Shown one piece after another: positions 45,460 to 54,098 of a stretch of DNA of 64,000 bases. The notes below the pieces were generated by a model. It saw nothing but the letters and a program-made list of their open reading frames with translations. It made no database searches and was not told the DNA's origin. A program made the position numbers and the translations under genes. The first letter of the stretch is position 1. Each line of letters opens with the position of its first letter. Source of the stretch: Lachnospiraceae bacterium (lineage in GTDB: Bacteria > Bacillota > Clostridia > Lachnospirales > Lachnospiraceae); assembly GCA_029054245.1 (NCBI GenBank), contig JAIDFQ010000043.1:434001-498000 (forward strand), written 5' to 3'.

Positions 45460-45483
45460 AAGCGCAAAGCAGGCTTTGCGCTT
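45460..45483 (-). terminator. Rho-independent terminator of the punA-to-52-residue-protein unit
   Basis: A perfect 11-bp stem (AAGCGCAAAGC at 45460-45470 and its complement at 45473-45483) with a 2-base apparent loop (in practice a 4-base loop) is followed on the minus strand by a T-tract (CTTTTTGATT). It lies about 80 bases past the small membrane protein gene and next to the 23-bp repeats. Confidence 0.75.
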
Positions 45484-45565
45484 CTTCATCCAAACGTCAG
45501 TCTGTAAAGTTGTCGGCGTCTGGTGTTATGAAATTATTTCTATATTCTTTAAACAGATTCTGCCC

Positions 45566-45724
45566 TTAAGCCTTTGCAGTATTACTTTCTTTTTCAAGCT
45601 GCTCATTTTTACGCTTGCGCATTTTAATACCTATAAAAATTGCGATTCCAGCCAATACCACAATTACTGCCATTACCAGCAGATAAGATAAAAAAGAATT
45701 AAAAAATAAAATCAGCTTTTCCAT
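45566..45724 (-). CDS. 52-residue single-span membrane protein
   Basis: A short frame from ATG 45724 to a TAA at 45566-45568. The sequence begins MEKLILFFNS, has one long hydrophobic helix (about residues 11-34, including VMAVIVVLAGIAIFIGI) and a charged tail (KMRKRKNEQLEKES). GAAAGGG lies about 12 bases upstream with GAAGAG closer. It sits between the MutS-like ATPase gene (41 bases away) and the terminator, so it is likely a real last gene of that unit. It could be a small accessory membrane subunit; no family was recognised. Confidence 0.6.
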   Translation of the reverse strand: MEKLILFFNSFLSYLLVMAVIVVLAGIAIFIGIKMRKRKNEQLEKESNTAKA

Positions 45725-45765
45725 ATTCTCTTCAAACCCTTTCTTTTTTTCATTAAATTATCATA

Positions 45766-47472
45766 TCATTGTGCTTGCCGATAGTCAAGCCTGTGCCATA
45801 CACCTGTCTCCAAAAAATCAGCTGCCATTTTCTCCGCTTCCGCTATAATCTCAGATTCATATCCCATAATACCAAGAAGCCTTATTGCATTCCGCGAAGA
45901 TGCTCTCCCTTCCATGATCTTGTATGTGAAAGAAATATCATTTTCTTGTATCTTCTCTGAAAAGTGGTAATTGCAGTAAATCTCATCCAAAAGATGTGTC
46001 AGCTCAATATCATGGGTAGCGGCAAAGCATATACAGTTATTCCTGCACAGGCTTTTGAGAATCTGGGTAGATGCCGCAATCCTCTCTACTGTATTTGTTC
46101 CCCTAAGCACTTCATCCACAAAGCATAATACCGGTATTCCACCTGACGAAGTCATATCCAGTATGCGTTTGATTGATTTGATTTCCACCATATAGTAACT
46201 GTCCCCACTCTGTACATCATCCTTTAGGCTCATAGACGATACCATGCGGAATAATGCCGTTTCATACCGCTTCGCAAGACAGGTATGAATGGTCTGTGCA
46301 AAAAGACTGTTGATTGCAACCGTTTTTAAAAAAGTTGACTTTCCTGATGCATTAGATCCCGTTATCAAAACGCTGGAAGAAGTGTGAATTGTATTTTTGA
46401 CCGGTTCATTGATTAACGGATGATACACTTCATCTGCATTTAAAGCAGTCTCTTTTAAGAACGCAGGCGTGCAATATTCTTCTAGGGACGCCCTGTATTC
46501 CCCAATTGCAATCATAGCTTCGATTTTGCCCAAGATCGTGATCATACTGTCAATGTCAGAAATATGCTTTCTAATTTCCGAAAGCATCTGATTAAACTTG
46601 ATTAAATCCAGGTGAAGCCCCATCCTTACAAAATCAAGCAGCATATCCAACGGATTACCTGATCCAGACATCCGTCCTCCTGACATGATAATAAAAGCGC
46701 CTCTTTTAAATCCGTCCATTGAAGCGCTGCTCTTTTTCAAACTTTCAAATTCCTCCTTAAGAATCTTTGTATTCCGGGTTTTTGCCTTTAAGGTTTTAAC
46801 CGCATCGAGAAGCCGGAACACATATGCAAAGCTGACAATATACGGATCGATTTCACCTTTCACCTTAAAATAACTTACATTATTATAAGCCAGCACACCA
46901 ACCAGCACCAAAAGTCCAAAAGCTACATTCGTAAATAAAACTCCGATGCTTATTATAAGCAGGATGAGGGCAAGATAATGTGGCATATTGCTGCGTTCCC
47001 CTAATCCGTCCAGATAATCCAGGTAATCGTATATAGAAAACTTTCCAGTCCTCCCCAATTTATGATACATAAACTGGTGCGCTACCCTCTCATCTTCATG
47101 TTCTTGAAAAAAACGGATGATTTCCTCCCTGTGCAAGAGCTCTTCTTCCTCCATGCAGGGGCTTCTTAAAAGATAATAAAGATACTCTTCACCGGCAGCA
47201 GAATAGGTATAATTCATTTTTTTGAAAATTTCATCCATATTCAGATCATTCCATGTGATATCATCAATGCCGAAACCATCCGCATGCTTTAAATAATAAT
47301 GTGATATGTTTTCAAATTGCTCAGGCTTATATTCTCTTTGCGGCAAAACACCGTAGTCACTATAGAGCCTTCGGATAAATTTCTTTTCCGATTGTTTATA
47401 ATCATATAGTCCCTTTGCCATAAAGAGCACAATAATGCCAGCCATTACTGCCGCAAAAATAATATATTCCAT
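45766..47472 (-). CDS. Membrane-anchored MutS-like ATPase
   Basis: 568 residues. The C-terminal third is a MutS-type ATPase: Walker A GSNASGKSTFLKT (about 370), SYYMVEIKSIKRIL, Walker B LCFVDEVLRGTNTVERI and FAATHDIELTHLLD. There is no mismatch-binding N-terminal domain. Instead there is a membrane helix at residues about 3-20 and a pair near 168-205 (LALILLIISIGVLFTNVAF, LLVLVGVLAY). It resembles uncharacterised MutS-related proteins of Firmicutes. It begins 7 bases after the chemoreceptor stop codon. A role at the membrane, rather than in canonical repair, is inferred. Confidence 0.82.
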   Translation of the reverse strand: MEYIIFAAVMAGIIVLFMAKGLYDYKQSEKKFIRRLYSDYGVLPQREYKPEQFENISHYYLKHADGFGIDDITWNDLNMDEIFKKMNYTYSAAGEEYLYYLLRSPCMEEEELLHREEIIRFFQEHEDERVAHQFMYHKLGRTGKFSIYDYLDYLDGLGERSNMPHYLALILLIISIGVLFTNVAFGLLVLVGVLAYNNVSYFKVKGEIDPYIVSFAYVFRLLDAVKTLKAKTRNTKILKEEFESLKKSSASMDGFKRGAFIIMSGGRMSGSGNPLDMLLDFVRMGLHLDLIKFNQMLSEIRKHISDIDSMITILGKIEAMIAIGEYRASLEEYCTPAFLKETALNADEVYHPLINEPVKNTIHTSSSVLITGSNASGKSTFLKTVAINSLFAQTIHTCLAKRYETALFRMVSSMSLKDDVQSGDSYYMVEIKSIKRILDMTSSGGIPVLCFVDEVLRGTNTVERIAASTQILKSLCRNNCICFAATHDIELTHLLDEIYCNYHFSEKIQENDISFTYKIMEGRASSRNAIRLLGIMGYESEIIAEAEKMAADFLETGVWHRLDYRQAQ

Positions 47473-47479
47473 CTAACGT

Positions 47480-49186
47480 TTACTCCACAACAAACAATTT
47501 AATATTTTCTTCCATTTCATTTGCGATCTTATTAAGCTGCTTTGCGTTTTCGGCAATGCTGCTTATAATCGATCCGACTTCGGCAGCAGATGCAGAAGTT
47601 TCCTCTGTACTTGCAGCATTTTCTTCAGCAATCGCAGTCAGGTTCTGAACAACATCCACCACTTTTACCCTTGCTTCATCCAGCTTCTTCGTCCTTGCAG
47701 CTATCGCACGGATTCCATCAATGGATTTATCGATACCATCCTTCACTTCATGGAAAGCGCCCTCTGTGTTCATAACGTTTTCATTCTGCTTCTCTATGAC
47801 TTCTTTTACCTCTTCCATTGTCTCAACAGATTTCTCTGAATCAGCAATCAGAGAGTTGATGATTCCGTCAATCTGTCTTGCCGATTCATTGGACTGCTCA
47901 GCAAGCTTCTGTATCTGAGACGCAACCACTGCGAACCCTCTTCCCTGTTCGCCAGCCCTTGCTGCCTCAATAGACGCATTTAAGGACAAAAGATTGGTTT
48001 CCTCTGCGATATCGCTGATCATATCCGTAGCTTCTCTAATCTTCATGGCTGAAACATTGGTGGTATTGGTCTGATCATAAATAACCTGAATCGCCTCTTT
48101 GGTCTTCTGGTTGATACTGTTCAAATCACCGATGATTTCAATTGCCTTGTTGCCGGCATCACGCATTTTTCTTGCATTATCCCGTAAGATTTCCACTTCT
48201 TCCGTTGTCTCTTCAATCATATTGCCCATAAGAATGACATTTTCTGTCGCTGCCTGTGTCTCCTGCGCCTGCGAAGTTGCCCCCTGCGCAATCTCGGCGA
48301 TTGCCTTTTCTACCTGCTCAATGGCAAGCGCTGTCTCTTCCGCGCTGTTATTCATAGCCGTAGATGCATCATACAGATCATTGCTGTGTGTGGCAATGGA
48401 CGTAACCGTAGCTGTCAGCTTGTCCCTAAGTACATGCATCGACCGCCCCATAACACCTGTTTCATCCTTCCTTTTATCCACATAATCCTGATGACTGCTT
48501 CTGGTAAAGTCCAATTCCGATAAGGTTTCAGTCATCTCTGTCATCCTTTCAATCGGTTTGACAATCCTTACTGCTACCAGAAGACCCACAACAGACCACA
48601 GCACAAGCGTAATCAGCGAAACCAGCACACTGTCTTTCAGAATTACATTGATGCTTTCAAACGCTTCTTCCTCATCCGCCGTAACGACCACGATATAATC
48701 CATATTTTTGCCAATGTAGAAGGATGCATACTTCATGACCCCTTTAAATTCGTAAGTGATCACATCTGCTTGCGGTCTGTTTCCCTTACCGATTTCTGTA
48801 AGGAGCTGTTTTACCGCATCATTCTCAACGGGCTGTCCAATCTTATCTGCCGTAGGATGGTAAAGCATCGTTCCGTCATCCGATACGACATATGCATAGC
48901 TTGAATCCATTCCTTCCACACGAAGACTTCCTATGATATTCCCAAGTTCTTCTGCCGTCAGAACAGTTGCAGCGTCAGCAAATCCCAGTTCTCTGTCTAT
49001 CCCCTCTCCTGCTATCAATGCAATGTCTTTCATGTAATTTTTGACCAATGCAGTCTGGTTTTCTTTTACTACTGAAATAACCCTTGATATACATAAAGTG
49101 GTTGTAGCAAGAACCGATAATACGATCAATAAGATAATTTTTGTTTTGATAGAACTTAAAACTGATACTTTGCTTTTCTTTTCCAT
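47480..49186 (-). CDS. Transmembrane methyl-accepting chemotaxis protein with Cache sensor
   Basis: 568 residues. TM1 (about 16-36) and TM2 (about 190-212) flank a periplasm-equivalent Cache-type sensor (about 40-180; [23 protein letters not shown] given in part as [15 protein letters not shown]). A HAMP domain (about 207-262) and a full signalling hairpin with [20 protein letters not shown] (tip) follow. Its gene lies 15 bases after a nucleoside-related amidohydrolase gene and 7 bases before the MutS-like gene, so it may sense a purine or pyrimidine-related compound; that is inference. Confidence 0.93.
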   Translation of the reverse strand: MEKKSKVSVLSSIKTKIILLIVLSVLATTTLCISRVISVVKENQTALVKNYMKDIALIAGEGIDRELGFADAATVLTAEELGNIIGSLRVEGMDSSYAYVVSDDGTMLYHPTADKIGQPVENDAVKQLLTEIGKGNRPQADVITYEFKGVMKYASFYIGKNMDYIVVVTADEEEAFESINVILKDSVLVSLITLVLWSVVGLLVAVRIVKPIERMTEMTETLSELDFTRSSHQDYVDKRKDETGVMGRSMHVLRDKLTATVTSIATHSNDLYDASTAMNNSAEETALAIEQVEKAIAEIAQGATSQAQETQAATENVILMGNMIEETTEEVEILRDNARKMRDAGNKAIEIIGDLNSINQKTKEAIQVIYDQTNTTNVSAMKIREATDMISDIAEETNLLSLNASIEAARAGEQGRGFAVVASQIQKLAEQSNESARQIDGIINSLIADSEKSVETMEEVKEVIEKQNENVMNTEGAFHEVKDGIDKSIDGIRAIAARTKKLDEARVKVVDVVQNLTAIAEENAASTEETSASAAEVGSIISSIAENAKQLNKIANEMEENIKLFVVE

Positions 49187-49201
49187 GGTTGTTCTCCTTT
49201 A

Positions 49202-50506
49202 CTATTTGCGCATGATCCTTTCAACAATGTCATCCGCTTTCTGATAGATTTCTTCTGGTCTATCCTTTGTATGAAATTCTCCTTTTTCATAAAGAATCTT
49301 TCCGCCAACCATGGTCATGATTACATTCTGTTTACTTCCGCTGTATACCAGATTTTTGGGAATATTATGAAGGGGTCTCATATTGGGTTGATTCAAATCA
49401 ATCATAATGATATCTGCCAGTTTCCCAGCCTTCAATACATCTGCGTCCTTAAGCCCCATCGCATGGGCGCCGTTAACAGTAGCCATTTTCAATACTTCCA
49501 TAGCATCTACGGCAGACGCATCCTTTTCTTTTAATTTGGCAAGTCCCGTTACAAGAAACATCTCACGGAACATGTCAAGACAATTGTTGCTGGCAGGTCC
49601 GTCTGTACCAACCGCAACCTTAACGCCTGCCGCAAGGAACTGCGTTATGGGTGCCGTCCCGCTGGCAAGCTTTACATTAGAGCCGGGATTAGTCACTGCA
49701 TACAATCCCTTATTTTTCATGATTTCGATGTCCTCTGGCGTCATGTGCACACAATGATATCCCCCGCCGCCATAATCGAATATTCTAAGAGAATCCAGGA
49801 ATGCCAATGGCGTTTTTCCATAACGCTCCCTGCACTGTGCAACTTCCTTTTCGGTCTCTGCAAGATGCGTAAATACCGGTGCTTTATATTTATGCGCTAT
49901 TTGGGCAATTTCTTCCAGCAGTTCCTTTGAGCAGGTATACTCTGCGTGAAAACCGATCACATAAGATTGGAGAGGACCTGCATGGTTCAGCTTCTGATAC
50001 ATCTCCTCCACCATTGCAGGCGACTGGCTAAAATTGTTCACCGCCCCCACCTGTACACATCTCATTTCCATATCGTCAAAAGCTGCGGCAATCGCTTCCG
50101 GCGTCAGGTACATATCAAATACTGCTGTAACTCCGCTGGTTAAATATTCCAGAATTGCCAGCTTGGACAATTCCCGGATATCCTCCGCTGTCATTTTTGC
50201 CTCTACTGGAAAAATCTTGTGGTTCAGCCATTCATCCAAGGGGAGGTCATCCGCATAGGATCTTAAAAGCGTCATCCCTGAATGGGTGTGTGCATTTTTA
50301 AATCCCGGCATCAACAGATTTCCCATACAGTCTAATTCCCTGTCCCATATGATGCATCCCCCGGGCAGGTCATCATAAACCTCATCCGGACCAGAACCAT
50401 TTCCTGCATAAATAATCCTGTCATCCTGAATCCAGATTTCTCCTTCAAATAAATCCTGTCCTTCTTCCATGGTCAGGATTCTTGCATTATATAATCTTAT
50501 ATTCAT
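49202..50506 (-). CDS. Amidohydrolase, MTA/SAH deaminase-like
   Basis: 434 residues. The metal-dependent hydrolase core shows GFKNAHTHSGMTLLR (the HxH motif), GFHAEYTCS, THLAETEKEV, HCVHMTPEDI and GTDGPASNN with the catalytic aspartate. The length and motifs match 5-methylthioadenosine/S-adenosylhomocysteine deaminases and related aminohydrolases, which release ammonia from the purine ring. Guanine or chlorohydrolase relatives cannot be excluded. AAAGGA lies about 8 bases upstream. It follows cdd by 25 bases. Confidence 0.85.
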   Translation of the reverse strand: MNIRLYNARILTMEEGQDLFEGEIWIQDDRIIYAGNGSGPDEVYDDLPGGCIIWDRELDCMGNLLMPGFKNAHTHSGMTLLRSYADDLPLDEWLNHKIFPVEAKMTAEDIRELSKLAILEYLTSGVTAVFDMYLTPEAIAAAFDDMEMRCVQVGAVNNFSQSPAMVEEMYQKLNHAGPLQSYVIGFHAEYTCSKELLEEIAQIAHKYKAPVFTHLAETEKEVAQCRERYGKTPLAFLDSLRIFDYGGGGYHCVHMTPEDIEIMKNKGLYAVTNPGSNVKLASGTAPITQFLAAGVKVAVGTDGPASNNCLDMFREMFLVTGLAKLKEKDASAVDAMEVLKMATVNGAHAMGLKDADVLKAGKLADIIMIDLNQPNMRPLHNIPKNLVYSGSKQNVIMTMVGGKILYEKGEFHTKDRPEEIYQKADDIVERIMRK

Positions 50507-50531
50507 ATATTAAGTCCTTTCAGGTCCGCGG

Positions 50532-50969
50532 CTATTTACCATTCAGATTTTCCGGTCCAAAGCTTTCTGGAAGCAGTTCCTTTAAGCGATACAGCTTATA
50601 ATCCTCCTCACTCTTTGCCACAATCACCACGAACTGCTCAGGGTCGGCAAATTCACGGATAACCTGTCTGCACACCCCACAAGGGTACGCATACTGAGTG
50701 ATTTCATTCCCTTTAGGACTTCCTACAACAGCAATCGCCAGAAACCTTCGCCTGCCTTCACTGACTGCCTTGCAGATTGCCGTCCTCTCCGCACAGATTG
50801 TCGGTGTATAGGATGCGTTTTCAATGTTACATCCAGTATAAATACGCAGTTCGTTGGTAAGAACCGCCGCCCCAACCATATATTCTGAATAAGGGACATA
50901 TGCCTTCTTTCTTGCTTCTATCGCTGAACGAATCAGCTCCTTTACTGGTATTTCTTCCATTCCGACCAT
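50532..50969 (-). CDS. cdd: Cytidine deaminase
   Basis: 145 residues. The zinc and catalytic motifs are CAERTAICKA (Cys, Glu) and PCGVCRQVIREF (two Cys), with GCNIENASYTPT for substrate binding. It deaminates cytidine and deoxycytidine to uridine forms in pyrimidine salvage. The start ATG has AAGGAGAG upstream. It lies 29 bases downstream of punA. Confidence 0.95.
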   Translation of the reverse strand: MVGMEEIPVKELIRSAIEARKKAYVPYSEYMVGAAVLTNELRIYTGCNIENASYTPTICAERTAICKAVSEGRRRFLAIAVVGSPKGNEITQYAYPCGVCRQVIREFADPEQFVVIVAKSEEDYKLYRLKELLPESFGPENLNGK

Positions 50970-50998
50970 GTTTCTCTCCTTCCAGTAATATACCTTTA

Positions 50999-51820
50999 TC
51001 AGAATGATGCAATCGACTCTGTGACCAGCTGGCGGAACAATGGCGCTGCTTTGTTGGAAGCCTCCTGCACCTCTTCATGCGTGAGCGGCTGATCTGTCAT
51101 TCCCGCCGCCAGATTCGCCACGCAGGAAATACCGCAAATCTTCATTCCCATATGATTTGCTGCAATTGCCTCAACCACCGTACTCATTCCTACTGCGTCT
51201 GCGCCGAGAATGCGAAGCATCTTTATTTCTGCCGGGGATTCAAAGGAAGGACCTGTAAGCTGGGCATAGATACCTTCTGCAAGCGGTATATCGCATTCTT
51301 TCGCTGTTTTTCTGATAACAGACTGTAATTCTCTGTCATAAACCGTACTCATATCAGGAAAACGGCATCCAAATTCTTCTATATTTTCTCCAATCAAAGG
51401 GTTTGGTGCGAAACATGAAATGTGGTCTCTGATCAGCATAAAGCTTCCTGCACCATAAGACGGGTTGATTCCCCCTGAAGCATTTGTGAGAAATAAGATT
51501 TCAGCCCCCATCATCTTCATCAGACGGGTAGGCAGCACCACATCTGAAATGGGATATCCTTCATAATAGTGTACCCTCCCCTTCATACAGACAACCGGTA
51601 CATCCTTAACATATCCGAATATGAACTTTCCAGCATGTCCTGGGACTGTGGAAACTGGGAACTGTTCAATCGCACTGTAATCGATTTCGGCTTTTACATC
51701 CATGGTATCCGCATAATTTCCAAGTCCTGATCCCAAAACTAACGCAACTTTAGGCTTAAATGGAATCCTATCCTTGATACTTTCATAACACTTTACTACC
51801 TTTTCGTACACTTGATTCAT
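50999..51820 (-). CDS. punA: Purine nucleoside phosphorylase, trimeric type
   Basis: 273 residues. Family landmarks are VLGSGLGNYAD with the phosphate-binding Ser, VPGHAGKFIFG, KGRVHYYEGY, LTNASGGINPSY, LTGPSFESPAE and VGMSTVVEAIAANHMGM. It cleaves purine nucleosides with phosphate to base and ribose-1-phosphate. It leads the salvage unit punA-cdd-amidohydrolase-chemoreceptor-MutS-like-small membrane protein, from the promoter at 51850-51878. Confidence 0.95.
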   Translation of the reverse strand: MNQVYEKVVKCYESIKDRIPFKPKVALVLGSGLGNYADTMDVKAEIDYSAIEQFPVSTVPGHAGKFIFGYVKDVPVVCMKGRVHYYEGYPISDVVLPTRLMKMMGAEILFLTNASGGINPSYGAGSFMLIRDHISCFAPNPLIGENIEEFGCRFPDMSTVYDRELQSVIRKTAKECDIPLAEGIYAQLTGPSFESPAEIKMLRILGADAVGMSTVVEAIAANHMGMKICGISCVANLAAGMTDQPLTHEEVQEASNKAAPLFRQLVTESIASF

Positions 51821-51849
51821 GTAAATCCCTCCCTTTCGTTTTATTTATA

Positions 51850-51878
51850 ATAGTAACACAGAATTCATCCTCCTGCAA
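51850..51878 (-). promoter_or_regulatory. Probable vegetative promoter of the punA unit
   Basis: On the minus strand TTGCAG (51873-51878) and TACTAT (51850-51855) are spaced by exactly 17 bases. A start near 51843 leaves a leader of about 23 bases containing GGGAGGG before the punA ATG. All following genes to 45566 are spaced by 41 bases or less. Confidence 0.6.
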
Positions 51879-51900
51879 TGAATTTGGCATGGAAGAAGCA

Positions 51901-51930
51901 GAACCTCCTTGCAAAAAAGCAAAGAGGTTC
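51901..51930 (-). terminator. Stem-loop after spoIVA, probable terminator
   Basis: A 12-bp stem with one mismatch (GAACCTCCTTGC at 51901-51912 against 51919-51930) and a 6-base A/T loop lies 27 bases past the spoIVA stop. The sequence after it on the minus strand is only moderately T-rich (TGCTTCTTCC), so efficiency is uncertain. Confidence 0.5.
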
Positions 51931-51957
51931 CTTGTATAAATCCATATCAGTCATTCA

Positions 51958-53445
51958 TCAGATAATGATGCAGACCATGCCTCCATTTGAATCATTGACG
52001 ATTTTCTGCATGGTTTCCTGAAGCTTTAACTGGCTTTCATCGCCAATCATAGTCAGTTTGCTTGTAATTCCGTCATTAACAAGCTGTTCCACCGACTTCC
52101 CGAAAATATTGGTTTCCCAAATGCCCGCTTCGCTCTGGCTGGAATCTGAGATAAAACGGATCAGATCCTGCGCCTGCTCTTCCGAACCGACAATGGGGGA
52201 GATTTCTGTCTCGATATTGGCGCGTATCATGTGAATACTGGGACTTTCTGCCCTAATCTTCACGCCAAACTTGTTGCCGTGCCTGATTACTTCGGGTTTA
52301 TCAAGCTTTATCTCGCTCCGCTCCGGCGTCACAACGCCGTATCCTTTTTGTCTGACCGAGTCAACCGCATGAAGAACCTTTACATATTCCCGCTTCATCT
52401 TTGCCATTTCCTTCAGCACAGACAAAAGGTGGTACTCATTGTCTATGTTCTCACCCACCATATCACTTAACATCTCGTAGTAGTAGGCATCATCCACCTC
52501 AAGCCACACTCTGACACATCCATCCGCCATATCAATGCTGTCCATTTTACATTTTTTGATGAATGGTCCCTCCATATCAACAGGATTATTCTTTACGTCC
52601 CGAATACAGTTGTACTGATTCATAAGCTCTTTTACGCGCTCGATCAGATCCACCTTCATCTTATGATTAGCAGGCAGCATTTCCACCCATTTGGGCATAT
52701 AAAATTCAATCATGGTAAGCGGGAACTCATATAGGATGTTTTCAAGAATCTGGTTGATATCATCCTTCTTCAACTGTTCACAGTTAACTGGCATCACCGA
52801 TACTTCGTACTTGCTTCCAATCTCTTCCGCCAACCTTGCTGCCTCTTCCCCATAAGGTTTTGCCGTATTTAGAAGCACCACAAATGGTTTTCTTAGTCTT
52901 TTCAGCTCCCTTATGGTACGCTCTTCCGCCGCCACATAATTCTCTCTTTTAATATCCCCAAAGCTTCCATCGCATGTGACCACGATACCGATTGTGGAAT
53001 GATCATTGATGACCTTTCTTGTTCCAATTTCCGCTGCCTGGGTAAAGGGAATTTCTTCCGTTGACCACGGGGTCTTTACCATGCGCTCCGTCTCATTTTC
53101 CATGTGACCGCTGGCGCCGTCCACCATGTAGCCTACACAATCTATGAGTCTTACCCTTGCCTCAACGCCATCCCCTAAGGTTAGCTTTGCCGCCTCCTTG
53201 GGAATAAACTTTGGTTCGGTCGTCGTGATGGTTTTTCCCCCTGCACTTTGCGGAAGCTCATCCACCACGCGCTCCTTTTCATAGGATTCTGTCATATTAG
53301 GCAGGACCATCAGATCCATAAATCGCTTAATGAAAGTGGATTTACCGGTCCTTACCGGTCCCACGACCCCTATGTAAATTTCTCCGCCGCATCTTAACTG
53401 AATATCTTTGTATAAATCATATTCTTTCTTTACATTCAAATCCAT
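51958..53445 (-). CDS. spoIVA: Stage IV sporulation protein A (SpoIVA), coat-basement ATPase
   Basis: About 495 residues, the usual length. Walker A is GPVRTGKSTF (about 30-39) and the TRAFAC-like domain continues with DCVGYMVDGA and TCDGSFGDI; the C-terminal half carries the polymerisation and SpoVM-contact regions and ends GGMVCIII. SpoIVA polymerises on the outer forespore membrane and anchors the coat. I choose the ATG at 53445 (GAAGGGG 8 bases upstream) because the longer ATG at 53463 coincides with the predicted transcription start of the sigma-E-type promoter. Confidence 0.97.
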   Translation of the reverse strand: MDLNVKKEYDLYKDIQLRCGGEIYIGVVGPVRTGKSTFIKRFMDLMVLPNMTESYEKERVVDELPQSAGGKTITTTEPKFIPKEAAKLTLGDGVEARVRLIDCVGYMVDGASGHMENETERMVKTPWSTEEIPFTQAAEIGTRKVINDHSTIGIVVTCDGSFGDIKRENYVAAEERTIRELKRLRKPFVVLLNTAKPYGEEAARLAEEIGSKYEVSVMPVNCEQLKKDDINQILENILYEFPLTMIEFYMPKWVEMLPANHKMKVDLIERVKELMNQYNCIRDVKNNPVDMEGPFIKKCKMDSIDMADGCVRVWLEVDDAYYYEMLSDMVGENIDNEYHLLSVLKEMAKMKREYVKVLHAVDSVRQKGYGVVTPERSEIKLDKPEVIRHGNKFGVKIRAESPSIHMIRANIETEISPIVGSEEQAQDLIRFISDSSQSEAGIWETNIFGKSVEQLVNDGITSKLTMIGDESQLKLQETMQKIVNDSNGGMVCIII

Positions 53446-53472
53446 GCAATCAGCCCCTTCCATACTTAGTTA

Positions 53473-53502
53473 AATGTATGACAAGAGGCTGTTATTTATT
53501 AC
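53473..53502 (-). promoter_or_regulatory. Sigma-E (mother cell) promoter of spoIVA
   Basis: On the minus strand CATACATT (53473-53480) matches the sigma-E -10 consensus fully. It is preceded after 14 bases by GTAATAAA (53495-53502), a fair -35. spoIVA is sigma-E dependent in Bacillus and Clostridia. The start near 53465 gives a leader of about 20 bases. Confidence 0.7.
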
Positions 53503-53573
53503 AAATTGAAGTTAATTCCCTCAGCTAACGGTCCAAAGCTATGCTTGCATGACCTTGACAGCCGCTGCAGTAG

Positions 53574-54098
53574 TTAGAATAAGTAAAGAAGTTCCGTATA
53601 TTCTTTAAGCCATTTTTTATGCTTTCTATAATCTGGGCAAAACCGTTCCACCAAATCCCAGAATGCAGGAGAATGATCCATATGTACAAGATGACACACT
53701 TCATGAATAATCACATAATCACAGACCGGTTCCGGCGCCATAAGGATGCGCCAGTTAAAATTTAAATTTTTCTTACTGCTGCAGCTTCCCCAGCAGCTTC
53801 TCTGATCTTTGATATGGACCTCATTAAAGGTGACATCCAGCACTTTAGCATATTCAGAAGCTTTCTGAGTAAAAACGGCAAGCGCTTCCTTCCGGTACCA
53901 CCTTCCCAGTTGTTCCCGTTTCATTTCGTAGTCTGCTTCATAAGGAACCCACAAAAGAAGTCTATCCGCAATACATTTCGCCTTTGCAAATCTCCGCTCT
54001 TCCCTGATTACCGTCAATATCCTCTTTTGTCCAAGATAACACAGTTCATCACCACTTTCCAATTTTAGCTGGTCAAAGGGATTTCCATCAAAACTCAT
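53574..54098 (-). CDS. YgjP-like/DUF45 zinc metallopeptidase-domain protein
   Basis: 174 residues. The zinc motif [16 protein letters not shown] (HExxH plus a distal His) and the preceding [20 protein letters not shown]-like segment, seen here as [17 protein letters not shown], identify the YgjP/DUF45 family. Most members are 220-240 residues, so the N-terminal part is somewhat short here. The start overlaps tyrS by 4 bases (ATGA). It is the last gene of the long unit from the radical SAM gene; function in the cell is unknown. Confidence 0.85.
   Translation of the reverse strand: MSFDGNPFDQLKLESGDELCYLGQKRILTVIREERRFAKAKCIADRLLLWVPYEADYEMKREQLGRWYRKEALAVFTQKASEYAKVLDVTFNEVHIKDQRSCWGSCSSKKNLNFNWRILMAPEPVCDYVIIHEVCHLVHMDHSPAFWDLVERFCPDYRKHKKWLKEYTELLYLF

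Noticed and set aside
45311-45691. Plus-strand open frame of 126 codons through the 23-bp repeats
   Set aside because: It is made by translating the repeats in shifting frames, has no binding site, and overlaps the terminator and the minus-strand 52-residue gene.
53574-54098. Frameshifted YgjP-like gene
   Set aside because: It is shorter than average, but the zinc motif and start overlap with tyrS are intact and no lost N-terminal coding is visible in other frames.
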